Assembly: GCA_023512835.1 (NCBI GenBank)
Contig: CM042088.1
Span: 36,473,664 to 36,537,663, forward strand
From: Taxillus chinensis
Taxonomy: Eukaryota > Streptophyta > Magnoliopsida > Santalales > Loranthaceae
Reading direction: 5' to 3'
DNA: 64,000 nucleotides
This document shows, piece after piece, positions 36,108 through 48,944 of this stretch. Position numbers and translations under genes: made by a program. The first letter of the stretch is position 1. Every line of letters starts with the position of its first letter. Under the pieces are notes generated by a model that had not been told where the DNA came from, searched no databases, and saw nothing but the letters and a program-made list of their open reading frames with translations.

Positions 36108-37748
36108 TATTCTGGTCCACACTTGCTGCCTGGTTTTTCTTGGTTCTCGTATTATTTCTTATTTCCTGGTATCTAATGTAGGTTTTGGAATGCGTGGATT
36201 TTCAAACACTTAACGCTTCTTACTACTGGGACCATGTCTAATGTATCCATCGCTTTGTGTTTGGTATTTGTTCTCGGAACACGTTTTCTGTTTTTTAATA
36301 CTGAAAATGCATCCCTTTTATGTTTGGCATGTGTTTGAAAAATAAATTTTTAAAAACAAAATATTTTCGATTGCCAAAAAATGAAAACACTTTGCACGTG
36401 TTTTTATTTTTTTTAACTTGTTTTTATTTTTTCCGACCTTATACCCTGCTGCACCCACCTTGTGCTAGCAGCACAGGCCTTGTTACCATTAAGGATTTGT
36501 TTATGCTTTAAGTGCCCTATGGGCTATGGCTGAAACACTGCTCCTCTCTCTAGCGCGCATGAACCAGATTCGCCAGGGAGCCGACATGTTCACCTCATGG
36601 TTTCACAGCACTGTGCTTCAGCATTAATCATAAATTCTGCCTGTTAAAGAACAAAACGGGTAGTTTTTAATTTTTGTAAGTGTTGATTTATCCATTATCT
36701 ATTTGATCGGCTAAACATCCATCATAAAGGATGGCTGAAACATTTTATATTGCACATTGCTTAAATGTAAAACCTACATCTTTGCGGGAAACCAAACCAA
36801 AATTTAGATGCACTGCAAACTGTGCTCAAATTTAGAAATTAGTTCTTCAAGTTCCTTTCGAGTTCTGCAAGCAGACTAGTGGGTTGAAAAATCGGCTGAT
36901 ACTCATGGAAACCAGTGGGTTGTGCAACCTGTTTTGATCTTGAAAAAGATAACCTCCATGGGATGGCTTCTTCACTAGTAAAATTGAAAAATAAATTTAA
37001 AAAAGACTAGCGTGTAATTAAATTTTAAAACCCTGTCATATCAAGTTGGGGCATATTTGATAAACATGTTTTCTGAGTAGTGTTAATTTATTTAAATTTT
37101 AATTTGAATAAAATAATTTAAGAAAATAATAACATGTTTGTTTTATCTGTTTTTATTTTAAAAATATAATAATTATTTTTGAATATGGAAAATATGAAAT
37201 TAAAAATAATAAAATATTACTTTTAGTTTTCAGTTATTATATTTTAAAATAATCAAAATAAATATGTTTTGAGTTTTAATTTTTTTTGTCTTTAAATTTA
37301 AATTTTTTATGTCTTTAAATTTAAATTTTTTATCTATTTTTTAAAAAAAATCCTCTCTTTCCTCTATGTTATTATTTATATTTTTTATTTTTTATTTTTT
37401 ATTAATTTTAATGAGAAATCAGTTTTAAAAATATTTTTTTATATTTTCAAAATTGAAAATTAAAATTTTAATTTTAATGAAAATTTGAATCGTGAAATTA
37501 AAATACACGCAAAATAAAATTTTGTACTAATTAAACATCCCATTCATCTAGAAATTTGTTGATACCATCTATCAACAATGTTGCCTTTGAAATTGAGTTA
37601 CACGAGGCTTTATTCATTTTTTTTTGTCCAGCCCCAAAATGGAGAATCAATTTAGTTATTCATTTATTAAACTCAAACTTTTGGTATTAATAAGAAATTA
37701 TTAAGAAAATGACCTGTCATGGCTCAATCACACTGCCAATTCTCCAAG
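36108..37748. other. Intergenic, AT-rich
   Basis: No gene recognised. The 37045-37535 part begins GGGGCATATTTGATAAAC and ends GTACTAATTAAACATCCC, a weak inverted match that may mark an old MITE. Confidence 0.4.
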
Positions 37749-38351
37749 TAGAGTTGTAAATGAATCAAATGTTTATGAATGAACTCTCGTTCGGCTGATT
37801 CGTTCGTTAAAGAATAGTATCGTTTGTGAACACTATTGTTATATTTGTAAATATGTTCGTGAACGTTCACGAACAATTCGTGAATATTATTCATATTCGT
37901 AAAAATTATTTGTGAACGAGAAAACAATATATATATATAAATTATTTTATTAAATATAATTTAATAAGCATATACTTTTAAATTATTATTAAATAAAAAA
38001 AATATTTTTGATTTATTTGTTTATTATTACTATTATTATAATATTTTTATGAATTATATATAGTAATTGTTTAAACATATTAAACAAAGATAATATAATT
38101 TAACAATTAATTAATTATATTTTTTTGGATAAGTTTACGGTGTGAATTATTTTTATAGATTTTTATGATTTTGTAATTGTATTCGTAAACGTTCATAAAT
38201 AAGTTTGTGAACACATATTCGTGAACAATAGAGTAACATTTGCGAATAATTCATGAACATCATAGTTGAAAGCTCGTGTCCTGTTCGATTCGTTAATAAA
38301 TAATAATAAACATGTTCGAATATTTTACTATTTAGTTCGTTTACAACCCTA
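37749..38351. mobile_element. hAT-like non-autonomous element, copy 2
   Basis: A 603-bp relative of 1457-2092. Ends are TAGAGTTGTAAATGAATCAA and, on the reverse strand, TAGGGTTGTAAACGAACTAA. Flanking 8-mers TCTCCAAG and ACTCCAAC agree at six of eight positions, consistent with a decayed 8-bp duplication. No transposase. Confidence 0.7.
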
Positions 38352-38558
38352 ACTCCAACCGAAGTCTTTTTTTGTTTTTTGTTTTTTTTTTTGGATGCAC
38401 GTGCATTTTGATCCTCCGGTGGTGGCGCTGCTTGCCGCACAGTTGGTTGATTGATTGATATAACAATTCATTGATAATTGCTTTATTGTTCTCGACATCA
38501 TATTCTATTCCCTCTAAATTAATCATGAGGTTGGAAAATTCTTATAATTTCTTATGCT

Positions 38559-38957
38559 TGGAGCATCTACACGGTTACCTATTTTTTTCCATAAATTTTA
38601 GTTAAAAATTATTATTTTAAAAATATTATTAAATTTTAAAAAAATTTATTCTACATCACATTAGTTATAATTTTTCTATTTTGTTAAAATAATATTCTTA
38701 TATTCTTTCTTTATTATTTTTTCTTTTCTACTTATTATAAACATTTAAAAATACACGTGTCAAATATAATATAAAATTTATAGATTTTAAAAACAAAATA
38801 AATAATAAATTCTCGAATAGGAAAATATTATTCATTTCTTATCTTCAAACTTTATTTTAAGGATTCAAATATGAGCATGTTTTAAAGTTTTTCTCAAATT
38901 TTATCCATATATTCTAGAAGAAACAAAGATTTGAGGAACTCAATATAGATGCGCTTA
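38559..38957. mobile_element. Short AT-rich MITE
   Basis: Ends are related inverted repeats (left GGAGCATCTACACGG; right GATGCGCTTA, complement TAAGCGCATC). The core is AT-rich with no coding potential. The superfamily is not determined. Confidence 0.45.
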
Positions 38958-41400
38958 TAGCATACGCTTAAAGCTTTTTATATGTATTTTTAAAAATTTT
39001 AAAAATCATTTTAATAAAAATACCTAAAAATTATACTTTTCAACTCTCAATTATAACTAAAATTTTAATAAAATAAATAATAATAGTTTAAATTTAATCA
39101 AATACTATTTACTCTATATTATATTTATTAAAATATTATATTTCTCTTATCACAGTTATTTATGTATTTATTTTTTTCATCACATTTACTTTTTGATTTA
39201 AAATAATAAATAAATATTTAAAACAATATTTTAATTAATAAATGATTAAAATGGAGAAAATTTGTTAAAATAAAAAAATAAAATACCAAAAGATAAACAG
39301 GTAAAAGATTTGAATGCCAACACTTAAGCCATTTTTGAGGTTTTGTTTGTTTTACAACAATAATATTTCAGAAATTAATTTTTTCCTCCTGTGATAAATT
39401 TTAACAAAATAATAAATAATTTAAATTTTCATCAATAGAAATGTTAGTATATTTTTATACAAAAGAATTTTTGAATTTGAGATGAAAAAATATATTTTTC
39501 TAAAAACAAATTATAAAATTTATAATAAAAATAATAAAAATTTTGAAATTATTGTTTTTTTCCGAAAAACGCAGCAGGTCAAGTCGTTTCACATCACTCG
39601 CATGGATTCCTAAATGAATAAGTGGTAGAAACAGGTACCTTGAATCTATTTCCGGCATTGGACGGGATGGTTTTAATGTCGCAAAGTGTCAAACATCGGT
39701 GACGCTATTCCCACTGCCCCTCCCCTTTTGTTGGTTTTCTTAAAGGCACCCTCTGATCTCTGTTACAAGATATGACTCGACTCGAGGCATATCAATCCCA
39801 ATACGACTCTTGCGTCCAATTAAACCCCATGTTTGTCAGTTTGTGCAAAGCTCTACAGTTTCATTATTGCCAACGCTACCTACAATCTCATATGCACTGA
39901 CATATTATTTGATTGAATATTAATATAATATATATTATATATGTAAAATTTTATCATAGTTTAACAGCTAAGTTTTATGTAAATTTAATTTAAAAAAAAG
40001 TTAAAGATAAATAAATTAACTAGATCATTATAAAAGTTTACAATCATAAATCATAATATATACTATATAAATATTTAATCTAATAATTAATTTTTTTAAA
40101 AAATTATATCAACCAACTTTAAAATAGGCCAGATTACACATAGTAACCCATGCATGCGCTACTTGCATTCATATGTTATGTAATACTTTGTAAAAAAAAA
40201 ATTTCACATTCACCCAAATGATTAACATATTTATTTTTATGAAGTGTTTATTATTTTTTTGTAATTTGACTGAGCAGCCCTTAAAAAAATAATAATAATA
40301 AAAGAATGAATAGTTCACCCACCATATGAGGGTTGCTATGTACAAGTTTGATTCTACAACCAAATTAATGTAAGATAGCCATGACATCGCTTGAATAACT
40401 TTGGTTCAAGGCAAAAGCAGACTTTGATAGAATAGTTATGACGTTGTTTGAATAACTTCAATTAAATAAATAGGACTCCATCTCAAACTTAAGTCAAGTT
40501 TAGATAAATCAAATTAAACTCTCTGAAGTTCTCTTTCTCGTTACTTTAAACTCATATTCTTTTTTTTTTGTCATCTCCTATTTCATTCCTGCTATCTAGT
40601 GTTTTCTCCTTCAAACATCAAATTTATTCAAAATCAACCAAATTTCAATCAAAATTAATCTTTTATTATCCTAAATTACATGTGAGATTACTTAATTAAT
40701 ATCAATTCATTGTAAAAAAATTGTATACATCCCTAAATGTCAATCCTCATTACTATGGTAATGGACAATAAAACTTGTAAGATGGGTGTGTTTATAGGTT
40801 TGATGAGTGTGAATTTTTATTTTCTACTCCAAAATATTAGTACTGCTATATCTAAGCATGTTGGGATAATTTTTAGATGATATTAGCTAGATGATAATTT
40901 TTAGATAATATTAGTACTCCAAAATATTAGATGATGCGATTTTAAAATAAGCACTGCTATATCTAAGCATGTTGGGATGGTATTTGTATAAGTTGATAGG
41001 TGCAATAAGACCCACGCCATTTTAAAGAATCAATCATCCAATAGATGCATTAATTAGTGAACATGCTTGAATATATTTAGAAGTTTTCTCTAAAAAATAT
41101 TACATGATATAATTTTTTCAATCACACACACTGTTGGATCTGTTTTCATCATCTTAATTTTGTTCGACAACAGGTAAAATAGTAGTTGAAAACAAATCTT
41201 AACGGCTTGGGAGAAATTGCTCGGAATCGCATGATCGAGTACTACTGCCGGCTATTCGTTGAAAGGAAGGAAAGAAAAAGCAATACGTCGCATTCGATAA
41301 ACCAACGGCGTACGCCAAAAGGTAGGATTACGAAGTGCCGAGGAGGGACCGCTCAACTCTCTCTTCTGTTTTTACAAGCCTCTTTATTATATGCATATTA
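38958..41400. other. Intergenic, no gene recognised
   Basis: AT-rich sequence with MITE-like fragments. A pair of similar segments near 40860-40985 (TTAGATGATATTAGCTAGATG and surroundings) is locally duplicated. The last 300 bp lead into the promoter of the SnRK2 gene. Confidence 0.5.
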
Positions 41401-41416
41401 ACCTGTGGTTTCACGC

Positions 41417-41422
41417 CACGTG
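41417..41422. promoter_or_regulatory. G-box/ABRE-like CACGTG
   Basis: CCACGTGTG lies about 400 bp upstream of the kinase start codon. CACGTG with a flanking GT fits the binding preference of bZIP ABF/AREB and bHLH factors. A function in ABA-responsive expression is inference from position and sequence only. Confidence 0.45.
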
Positions 41423-41681
41423 TGTAAGACGTTGTCTCTTGCCGTCCACTGATTCACCAACTAGTGCTCCACAATGGAGAGAGACGAGACTGAGTGACTC
41501 TTTAACGGTACATTATTAACGGTGGTGGCGGGGGCATAAAGAGTGAAGCCAGACCGAGAGAGAGGGAGAGATATTAGCCGATGTCTCAGTTGTTTGCAGG
41601 AATATCCATGCCCATGCTGGCTTGCTGAAGGAAGAGAGTAATTACAGTGAAGGACTAGAGGCAGGGAAATTTTTGGGTATT

Positions 41682-41682
41682 C

Positions 41683-41770
<88 letters not shown>
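41682..41770. repeat. Compound (AT)n(AC)n(AG)n microsatellite in the 5' leader
   Basis: Runs AT 41682-41703, AC to about 41727, then AG 41731-41770, ending 49 nt before the kinase start codon. GA/CT tracts in plant 5' leaders are common targets of BPC/GAGA-binding proteins. Slippage makes the length likely variable between individuals. Confidence 0.95.
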
Positions 41771-41772
<2 letters not shown>

Positions 41773-41819
41773 GTTGTGTTGTGTGTCTTTCAATATAATT
41801 GTGATTTGGGAAAGCAGTT

Positions 41820-44800
41820 ATGGAGCGGTATGAGATATTGAAAGATATAGGGTCCGGGAACTTTGCTGTGGCTAAGCTTGTGAGAGAAAAATCGAGTGGT
41901 CAGCTCTACGCCGTCAAGTATATTGAAAGAGGCCAGAAGGTGTTCATTAATTTTTCTGCAAATGAATTTATCTCTATATATGGGTTCTTCGATTCTCCTT
42001 TTCTCAGTGTGTGTGTGTGTGTGTGTGTGGGTGTGTGTTGGTATTTGTTGAACAGATTGATGAGCATGTGCAGAGGGAGATCATGAACCATAGGTCATTG
42101 AAGCACCCTAATATAATCCGATTTAAAGAGGTCCATAAAGATTACCATTCCTTTTCCTTTCTTTATTAATCTACCGCCTTTTATATGACCTTTGCTCCTA
42201 TGTACTTGTTAATAACTAAGAAAAATACATGGGTATGATTTTTATTAACACCTTTTTTAAGTCGTCGCCCTGGTTATGATTTTTTATCCAACCTTTTCAA
42301 TTCCAACTGAAAAAATCTTGTATTATCTATAATATATTTCTGTTAGATTTTAAGGCAGCCCTATAAATTAAAAAAAATTCACATTTTTTTGGGGGCTTCA
42401 GGTCCTGCTGACGCCAACTCATCTAGCCATAGTTATGGAATACGCTGCTGGGGGAGAACTTTTTGACAGGATATGCACTGCTGGAAGATTCAGTGAGGAT
42501 GAGGTAATTATAGTGGGCTTGTTGCATTGATGATAAAATATTTATTGGCCACATATTCCTGATGCAACACATGCTCTGCACTTGCGACATAATCCTGATA
42601 AGACCAACCAACTTTAGCTCAAACACTTTATCATGTGGTGGAATGCCAAGTTATCTAATCTCCCACCTGAGGCCTTGCATCGTTCTGATAAATATGGTCC
42701 ATGGATTGAATTTGAACTCGGATTGTGGATAGTTCATTTGTCACTTGAAGGGTCCTCCAATAGTTTTCTGTATATAATACTGTATATTTGCGTGTTTCAG
42801 GCAAGATTCTACTTTCAACAGCTGATATCTGGAGTCAGCTACTGCCACTCTATGGTATCATAGATAGAAAGACTTCTAATATATATTTTTAATCAGAAGA
42901 CATGTTAAAAATGCATTGACGAGGAGATTTATGCTTTGGTTGCAGCAAATATGCCACAGAGATCTAAAGCTGGAAAACACACTTTTGGATGGAAGCTCAA
43001 ACCCACGCCTCAAGATCTGTGACTTTGGCTATTCCAAGGCATTTAAATTTTAATAACTTCTTTCACAAATTATCTATAATCATTAGAACCTGCATATTAC
43101 TAATAAGAATACGAGGCCTGCAGGGGACCCATTTTGAGCAGCCATTCTGGCCACTCACATAGTTAAAAAATTGTACAATTTTAAAAAAATATAGACAAAG
43201 TAATTTTGCCATGATTTCTGCACCCCAATTTCTAAGGCCCCATTTCTTCATCATAATAAATGTTTATTATTTAGTATATATAGTATATGAAGTTGTAACT
43301 CAACTCTGCATTTGAATATGTTTATATAGTCATCTGTATTGCATTCCCAACCCAAATCAACCGTAGGAACACCTGCTTACATTGCTCCAGAGGTCTTATC
43401 CAAGAAAGAGTATGATGGCAAGGTAATCCCTCATTGATTCTCTTTAGCTGTTTTTCTGTTTGTTTTTATGCTTATTCATTTATTTTATCTCTTTGTTTCT
43501 TTGTTGTTGTTTTTTTTGGTTTTATCTTGCATATAGGATGCGTTTGAGTTCAACATAACTTATGGGATAACATTAATAATCTCACGAATTAAAGTTAATA
43601 TGTTTTTTGGCTTAGCACTTTTAAAGAGTATTATTAATGTGTATAATGAATTAATACCTCTTTTAGGTATATTAATCATGACAACCTAAGAAGTAAAATT
43701 ATTAATACAGGACTAATTATACCACGTACTAAACATACCATTTTATTTCATTCCCAACCCAAATGCATCCGTAGGTTATTAGGCAGTTGAATCTAATATC
43801 GCTAGGTCCTTGATACAAATAACAAAATATTCTTATTCCTCTTAAATAACAAATAATCCATATGTTGTTTCGCTAGGTTATTAGGCAGTTGAATCTAATT
43901 ACTCCTAATTATAGTAACAGTCCTTAAATCTGAACCTAATTCAAAGCTTATGTATAATATACTAATGCGTTATAATATGATATCTTATTCTTTTCCTTCT
44001 TTTACTTATAGCATGTTATAAGCAAGGCTAGGCTTTTCCCTCACCAGAATGAACTCTACCACCCTTGGCTGTCGCTAAAATTTGACCGTTGCTGGAATTC
44101 TCTCCAGCCTCCACCATATGAATCCTCCTTTTGAATTATATATAGTGAGCTTGAGCGCCTTGCGCTCATTAAAAGGAGTCAGTGGCTGGAGCCCAGGATT
44201 TTGAAGATTTATCTCATCCTACAACAATGTTTGCACATACACCTAGACAAATCTCACTTGCCTAATGTATACTATACGGTGTCTTGGGGCTGTTGATTGA
44301 TTCTAAGTGCTACCGATCATGTAACTGATAATCAACAACTTTTTTCTTTCTTTGGTCCCCTTATTTCCATTACATTAGATGATGTTTTCATGTTTCAGGT
44401 TATTGTTACTTGTGTATCACTAAGAATTCTCTCTCTTTATCTCGTGGTTAATTTGTTATGAGGTTTCCTTGCAATTTTGGCTACAATAGCTACTATTTGA
44501 CAATCTTTAGATGCTTTAAACTTGATGGTCACCTTTGTTATCCATGAACAGACATCCTCTATTTATTTTTGTATGTGTTTCCATAAAGTATTTAGCTAGA
44601 TTGTGAAGCATGTTAGTCATGTAAACACAATCATGTCATTTCCTCCTCCCAATGTCGTGTTTCCAAGTTATTTTAGCTAACCGATTCAATGTTTGGCGTC
44701 TTTAGCATATGAAATTAAGTACTTCATTACTTTCAATGACAATTATACAATCATATTACTTTATTATATTTATCAGAAGGTTATTCTGAAGTTTGTCATT

Positions 44801-47800
44801 TATTTTCTATTTTCTATCATGAAGTCCTTAATCAGTATGATACATTTATTCATAGTTTGTATACTGATAATAATGATTCTTTTTTTTACATCTCTGTCTG
44901 CTCAATTTCTCGAGTCTTGTGTTGTCACTCTTTTCTCACACTGGGGTTTTGGAGCATAATAATTGTTTTTTTAGTCATTTTCATCACACAAATATGTCAA
45001 GACACTTGGTTATGCCGTTCTTACATAAAGTTATATTATTAATTGTTTGTCTTCATCATTAAAGAGTGATATTCCTTTTGTTGTCCTTCATCTTGATTAT
45101 CCATTTTATTTTATTTTATCGTATGTTTGTTTTCTATACTCCCTAGGTTCCATTCCGATAAGTTATTACCTCAAGTTTGTTGTTTATTCCCATCTTCAAA
45201 AAGGATATGTTTGCCATAATTTTAGTAGGTGTCCTATAATGTTACTTTCTATGAGGAACAATCCTATTTTGGAACACACTTTTATTTGAGCCAACTACTA
45301 AAGAGTTGGCATGAACCTGAATGTTTTGGAACTTCCTCTTCTTGTTCCTTTATAGGTGTATAGATGATAACCTTAAGTGTCACCCTACTGTCACTGGTTG
45401 AGGTATCTAATTGTGATGCTCCTGAGCTTATTGAGTTTATTATGAGTCCTATTGCCCAACAGATCGGTCCCAAGTAGGTAGATAATATTCTTTCTTTTTT
45501 CTTCGTATGGTAATCTGTGTATGGATAGGTTTGCTGTTTTTATCTTTTTCTTAGTAAGTTGTCAGTAGGATAGGCATGTACTTCATCCCTGCTTGTTTGT
45601 CTAGGTATACTTAAAACATTCATATTAGGTTTAGCATAATCAAAGTTTTTTAGAAAAAAAAAATACAAATTTACAAAAAAAAAAACATCTACATCAGGTC
45701 TCCTAAAATAAAGTATAGGAATATAGAATGAATAGTAAATTCTCATATTTGAAAATTCACTTTACTATTCATTCCTAAATATTTTTCTTATAATTTTTAA
45801 TATATATTCTTATATATAAATTTTTAATTGATTGTAATATATGAAAGAGAAAAATAATAATAAATAAAAAATTATTATGTAAAAGAATAAAAATAATAAT
45901 AAAGAGTAAGATGTAAAAAGTTTTTAAAAAATAAATAAATTATAAGAAATAAATATATTATTCATCTCCAAAATAAAGATGGAAAAGTCAAACTTGATTT
46001 GAATACTTTAAGATCCAATACCCAAATTTATAACGAACTACAAATCCAAAATAGGTCTCAGCTCAATATTAATGGCACTGAGATAAAGAACCTAATTGAT
46101 ATATAGTATATTAAATTAATTTTTATAGTCAACATTTAATTACTTGATGATTTAAATTTTTAAATGCTCTAATTGTTTTTTTTTTCATTTTTATGTTAAG
46201 TGGGCAGTGCCTAGCTCAAATTGAATCTTGATAAGTATATTAGGCCTGGATTCAGTGTAGGTATACCAATACCTACTAGGTTAGTAAATAATTATTGAGC
46301 TCAAGGCCAGGTCTAACTAGGATCGTTTCTATCCATTGACAAACATACTTGATAGTGTGCACAAAGCTTAAGCTCATCAGAATTATGTTGTAAAGGAGGG
46401 GATCAATGATTTGCACGTCAATAAAATTTAGGATGTTGTTTCTTTGCTTCATGACTAGCTGGTAGTGGGCTATCAATGGATTTTTGTGATCAAGCATCAT
46501 CTTGATAATAGAATATTACATTTGAATTTCCATCTTATCATTGCTGAGGGTCATCTTCAAACTTTTGGTGATATTTTCCTTAGTGACCGAAATTCCTTCT
46601 TATTTTCATAGTTACTTCTTTTGGCTGGTCGTTATATTAATTGAATGTAAAAAATGTTTTGATAGATAAGAAAAGATTCATAAGAAGCAACTGCTTGGCT
46701 TTGTTGCTAAGGGGGAGAGAAGGTATTCAGACTACAAAAGGCACATTGTGGTTTAAAACGATCCCTTTGAGCCTAATATGGATCAATTAGTGAAGTTGCA
46801 TTACATTTGGCATGCGGTGTGGATCATTTTTGCTCATTATGTAGTTTAACACTTATAGCTTGTTGGTCTCTAGCTTTGTTTATATAGATGATATTATTAG
46901 TAATATTGGGAGTAATATCAATGAGATACAAAGGGTTAAAAAAAGTTATAATGAGAGCTTAGTACAAAATATTTAGGTTCTCCTTTGCTACTTTCTTGAA
47001 GTTAAGGTTTCCACTCTAATGTATATTCTTGATATATTAACAATGTGAACATTTTGATCAAAAGCCTATAGGTATACCAATAGGTTGTCTTGCGAAGTTT
47101 GATGATGTTAAATGGATTTTTTTTAATGATCCATAGAGGTATTGTAAGCTACTTTTAAGCTAATAGGCAAATTGAATTATCTTACTAGATATTTTCGTTA
47201 TTGTCAGTGCAGTGAGTCAATTCATGAGTGAACCTAGTATTTTTTCCTGGAAGGAAGTAATGAAATTATTCAATATTTGGAAGGAGCACCTAGTGAAGGA
47301 CTATACGCCACAATTGTGGTCATCTTCACTTGTTTGGGTATTTTGATTGAGATGCCTTAAGAGCTAGTACGATATTTAGATGCAAATTGGGTTGAGTGAC
47401 CAATTAATTGTTGATCTACTAGGTTATTTTGTTTTGCTATGTGGAAATTTTATACCTATTAGTTGGCTAATAAAACAGAATTATAGTGAATTAGGATGTT
47501 TTTAGCATTTGGGCTACCTGTGACTAGGGTCTAGTGGTCATTCTAATAACCAGCTCGCCATTCATATCATTAGCAATTCAAATTTTCATAAGCAAACAAA
47601 GCATGTTGAATTTTGTCACTTTGTTCATGAAAAGTTAGTGGGGAGAGCAACTAACATAGATATTCACTAAGCCTCTGAAACAGTTTTTTTTTTCTTTCTA
47701 TATTTCAAGAGATTAACTCTATTTAATACGTGTGCTCTAACTTGACAAATGTGACGTTTTGCATATAGGTTATTGGTAAGCCAGCCCTAATATTGATAGG

Positions 47801-48944
47801 GTGCATAATGCATAGATTTACCATAAGTCTATATGTATACATAATAATAAGATATCTTATTCTTCTCCTTTTACATGAAAAAACATTGATATTAATGTGT
47901 CATCTTCGATGATGACTTTAATTAGATTGCAGATGTTTGGTCGTGTGGGGTTACTTTATATGTGATGCTGGTTGGGGGTTATCCATTTGAAGATCTTGAT
48001 GAACCACGAAACTTCAGAAAAGCCATTGGGGTGTGTTCTAGCTTTCAGTTTGATTTATTTGATCATCTTTCTAATAAAATACAAAAATGATGAATTTATA
48101 TTTGAATTTTCATGTTATTGTCCCTGAATTTTCTGCCCACGATCACAGCGCATCCTAAGTGTCCAGTACTCAATTCCAAATTATGTCCGAGTTTCTGCAG
48201 ATTGTAGGCTTCTCCTGTCACAGATATTTGTAGCCAGCCCTGAAAAGGTAATAATGCTCAAGACTTGTGTGCAAAATGACATAAGCTTGTGTCATGTTAC
48301 ATGGCATTCACTTTACCATATATGCATATGAATGTAACATGAACCTTTCCTCCATAAAGAACAATGACAAAGAATTGGTACTTTGCATCGTTTCTTCTCT
48401 CAACACAATTATGACCTGGAAAGGTAGTAATGCTCAAGACTTCTGTGTGCACAAAATCGCATGTGTCATGTTACATGACATTCATTTTACCATCTATTCA
48501 TATGAGAGTGTAACATCAGCCTTGCCTGCATAAAGAACAGTGACAAAGAAATGGTATGACGCCACTGTTTGTTTCTCAACACAATTATGCTATGTTAAGT
48601 TCTTAATTAATAAACTTTTGTTTCAAATTATTCCATCTGTAATGCAGAGAATAACCATTCCAGAAATTATGGTGCATCCATGGTTCTTGAAGAACTTGCC
48701 AGCAGACCTCATGGAAGAAGAAGGTACCAGCTTGCAAAGCAGCAATGGAAATGGAGGTTTCAAAGACATGGAATCAGAATCAGAGATACTATCCATACTA
48801 CAGGAAGCCCGGAAGCCAGCAGAAGGCCGACTCAGAATTGGAGGAGAGCATTTTATTGGAGGCTGCATGGATCTTGATGACATTGACACAGATAGCGACT
48901 TGGATGATTTTGAGACTAGTGGGGAATTTGTCTGCGCAATATGA
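41820..48944 (+). CDS. SnRK2: SnRK2 protein kinase, subclass II-like (SnRK2.7/2.8, SAPK1/2 type)
   Basis: Ser/Thr kinase of osmotic-stress and ABA signalling. Exons: 41820-41939, 42056-42130, 42402-42503, 42801-42854, 42946-43038, 43330-43422, 47926-48030, 48149-48247, 48648-48944; 345 aa, all junctions in frame. It starts [15 protein letters not shown]; the loop is GSGNFA, with Ala for the usual third Gly. Then come AVKYIERG (Lys), [15 protein letters not shown], the activation segment [34 protein letters not shown], and an acidic tail [16 protein letters not shown] ending GEFVCAI. MERYEI start, [20 protein letters not shown] and the MDLDD tail point to subclass II. The intron after CDFGYSK has a GC donor. 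Intron 6 (4.5 kb) holds a Copia element, and intron 8 a duplicated donor. Confidence 0.95.
42007..42039. repeat. (GT)n microsatellite in kinase intron 1
   Basis: GT run with single interruptions, ending 16 nt before exon 2, within the region where the polypyrimidine tract would normally lie. Confidence 0.9.
43790..47880 (+). mobile_element. Copia element in SnRK2 intron 6
   Basis: Sense-oriented, degraded. Integrase/linker part near 45190-45290 ([10 protein letters not shown]...EHTFI, like KGYxCYxPxxRxxxxSxxVxFxE). RT end at 46850-46930 ([20 protein letters not shown]). RNase H region at 47160-47650 ([43 protein letters not shown]). Related AT-rich motifs ending GATATCTTATTCTT at about 43980 and 47855 suggest LTRs. 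An AT-rich MITE-like block lies at about 45650-46000. Numerous stops. Confidence 0.65.
48240..48590. repeat. About 175-bp tandem duplication spanning a splice donor
   Basis: Unit 1 (48240-48415) starts with the last bases of exon 8 and its donor, CTGAAAAGGTAATAATGCTC. Unit 2 (48416-48590) starts CTGGAAAGGTAGTAATGCTC. The rest of the units align with moderate divergence (CATGTTACATGRCATTCA, CTCAACACAATTATG). The second unit carries an intact GT donor look-alike. Confidence 0.9.

Noticed and set aside
41461..41793. 110-codon minus-strand frame with Ser-Leu and Cys-Val repeats
   Set aside because: It is the translation of the compound microsatellite in the kinase leader.
43063..43254. 63-codon minus-strand frame in the SnRK2 intron
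   Set aside because: It lies entirely inside an intron supported by flanking exons, with no homology.
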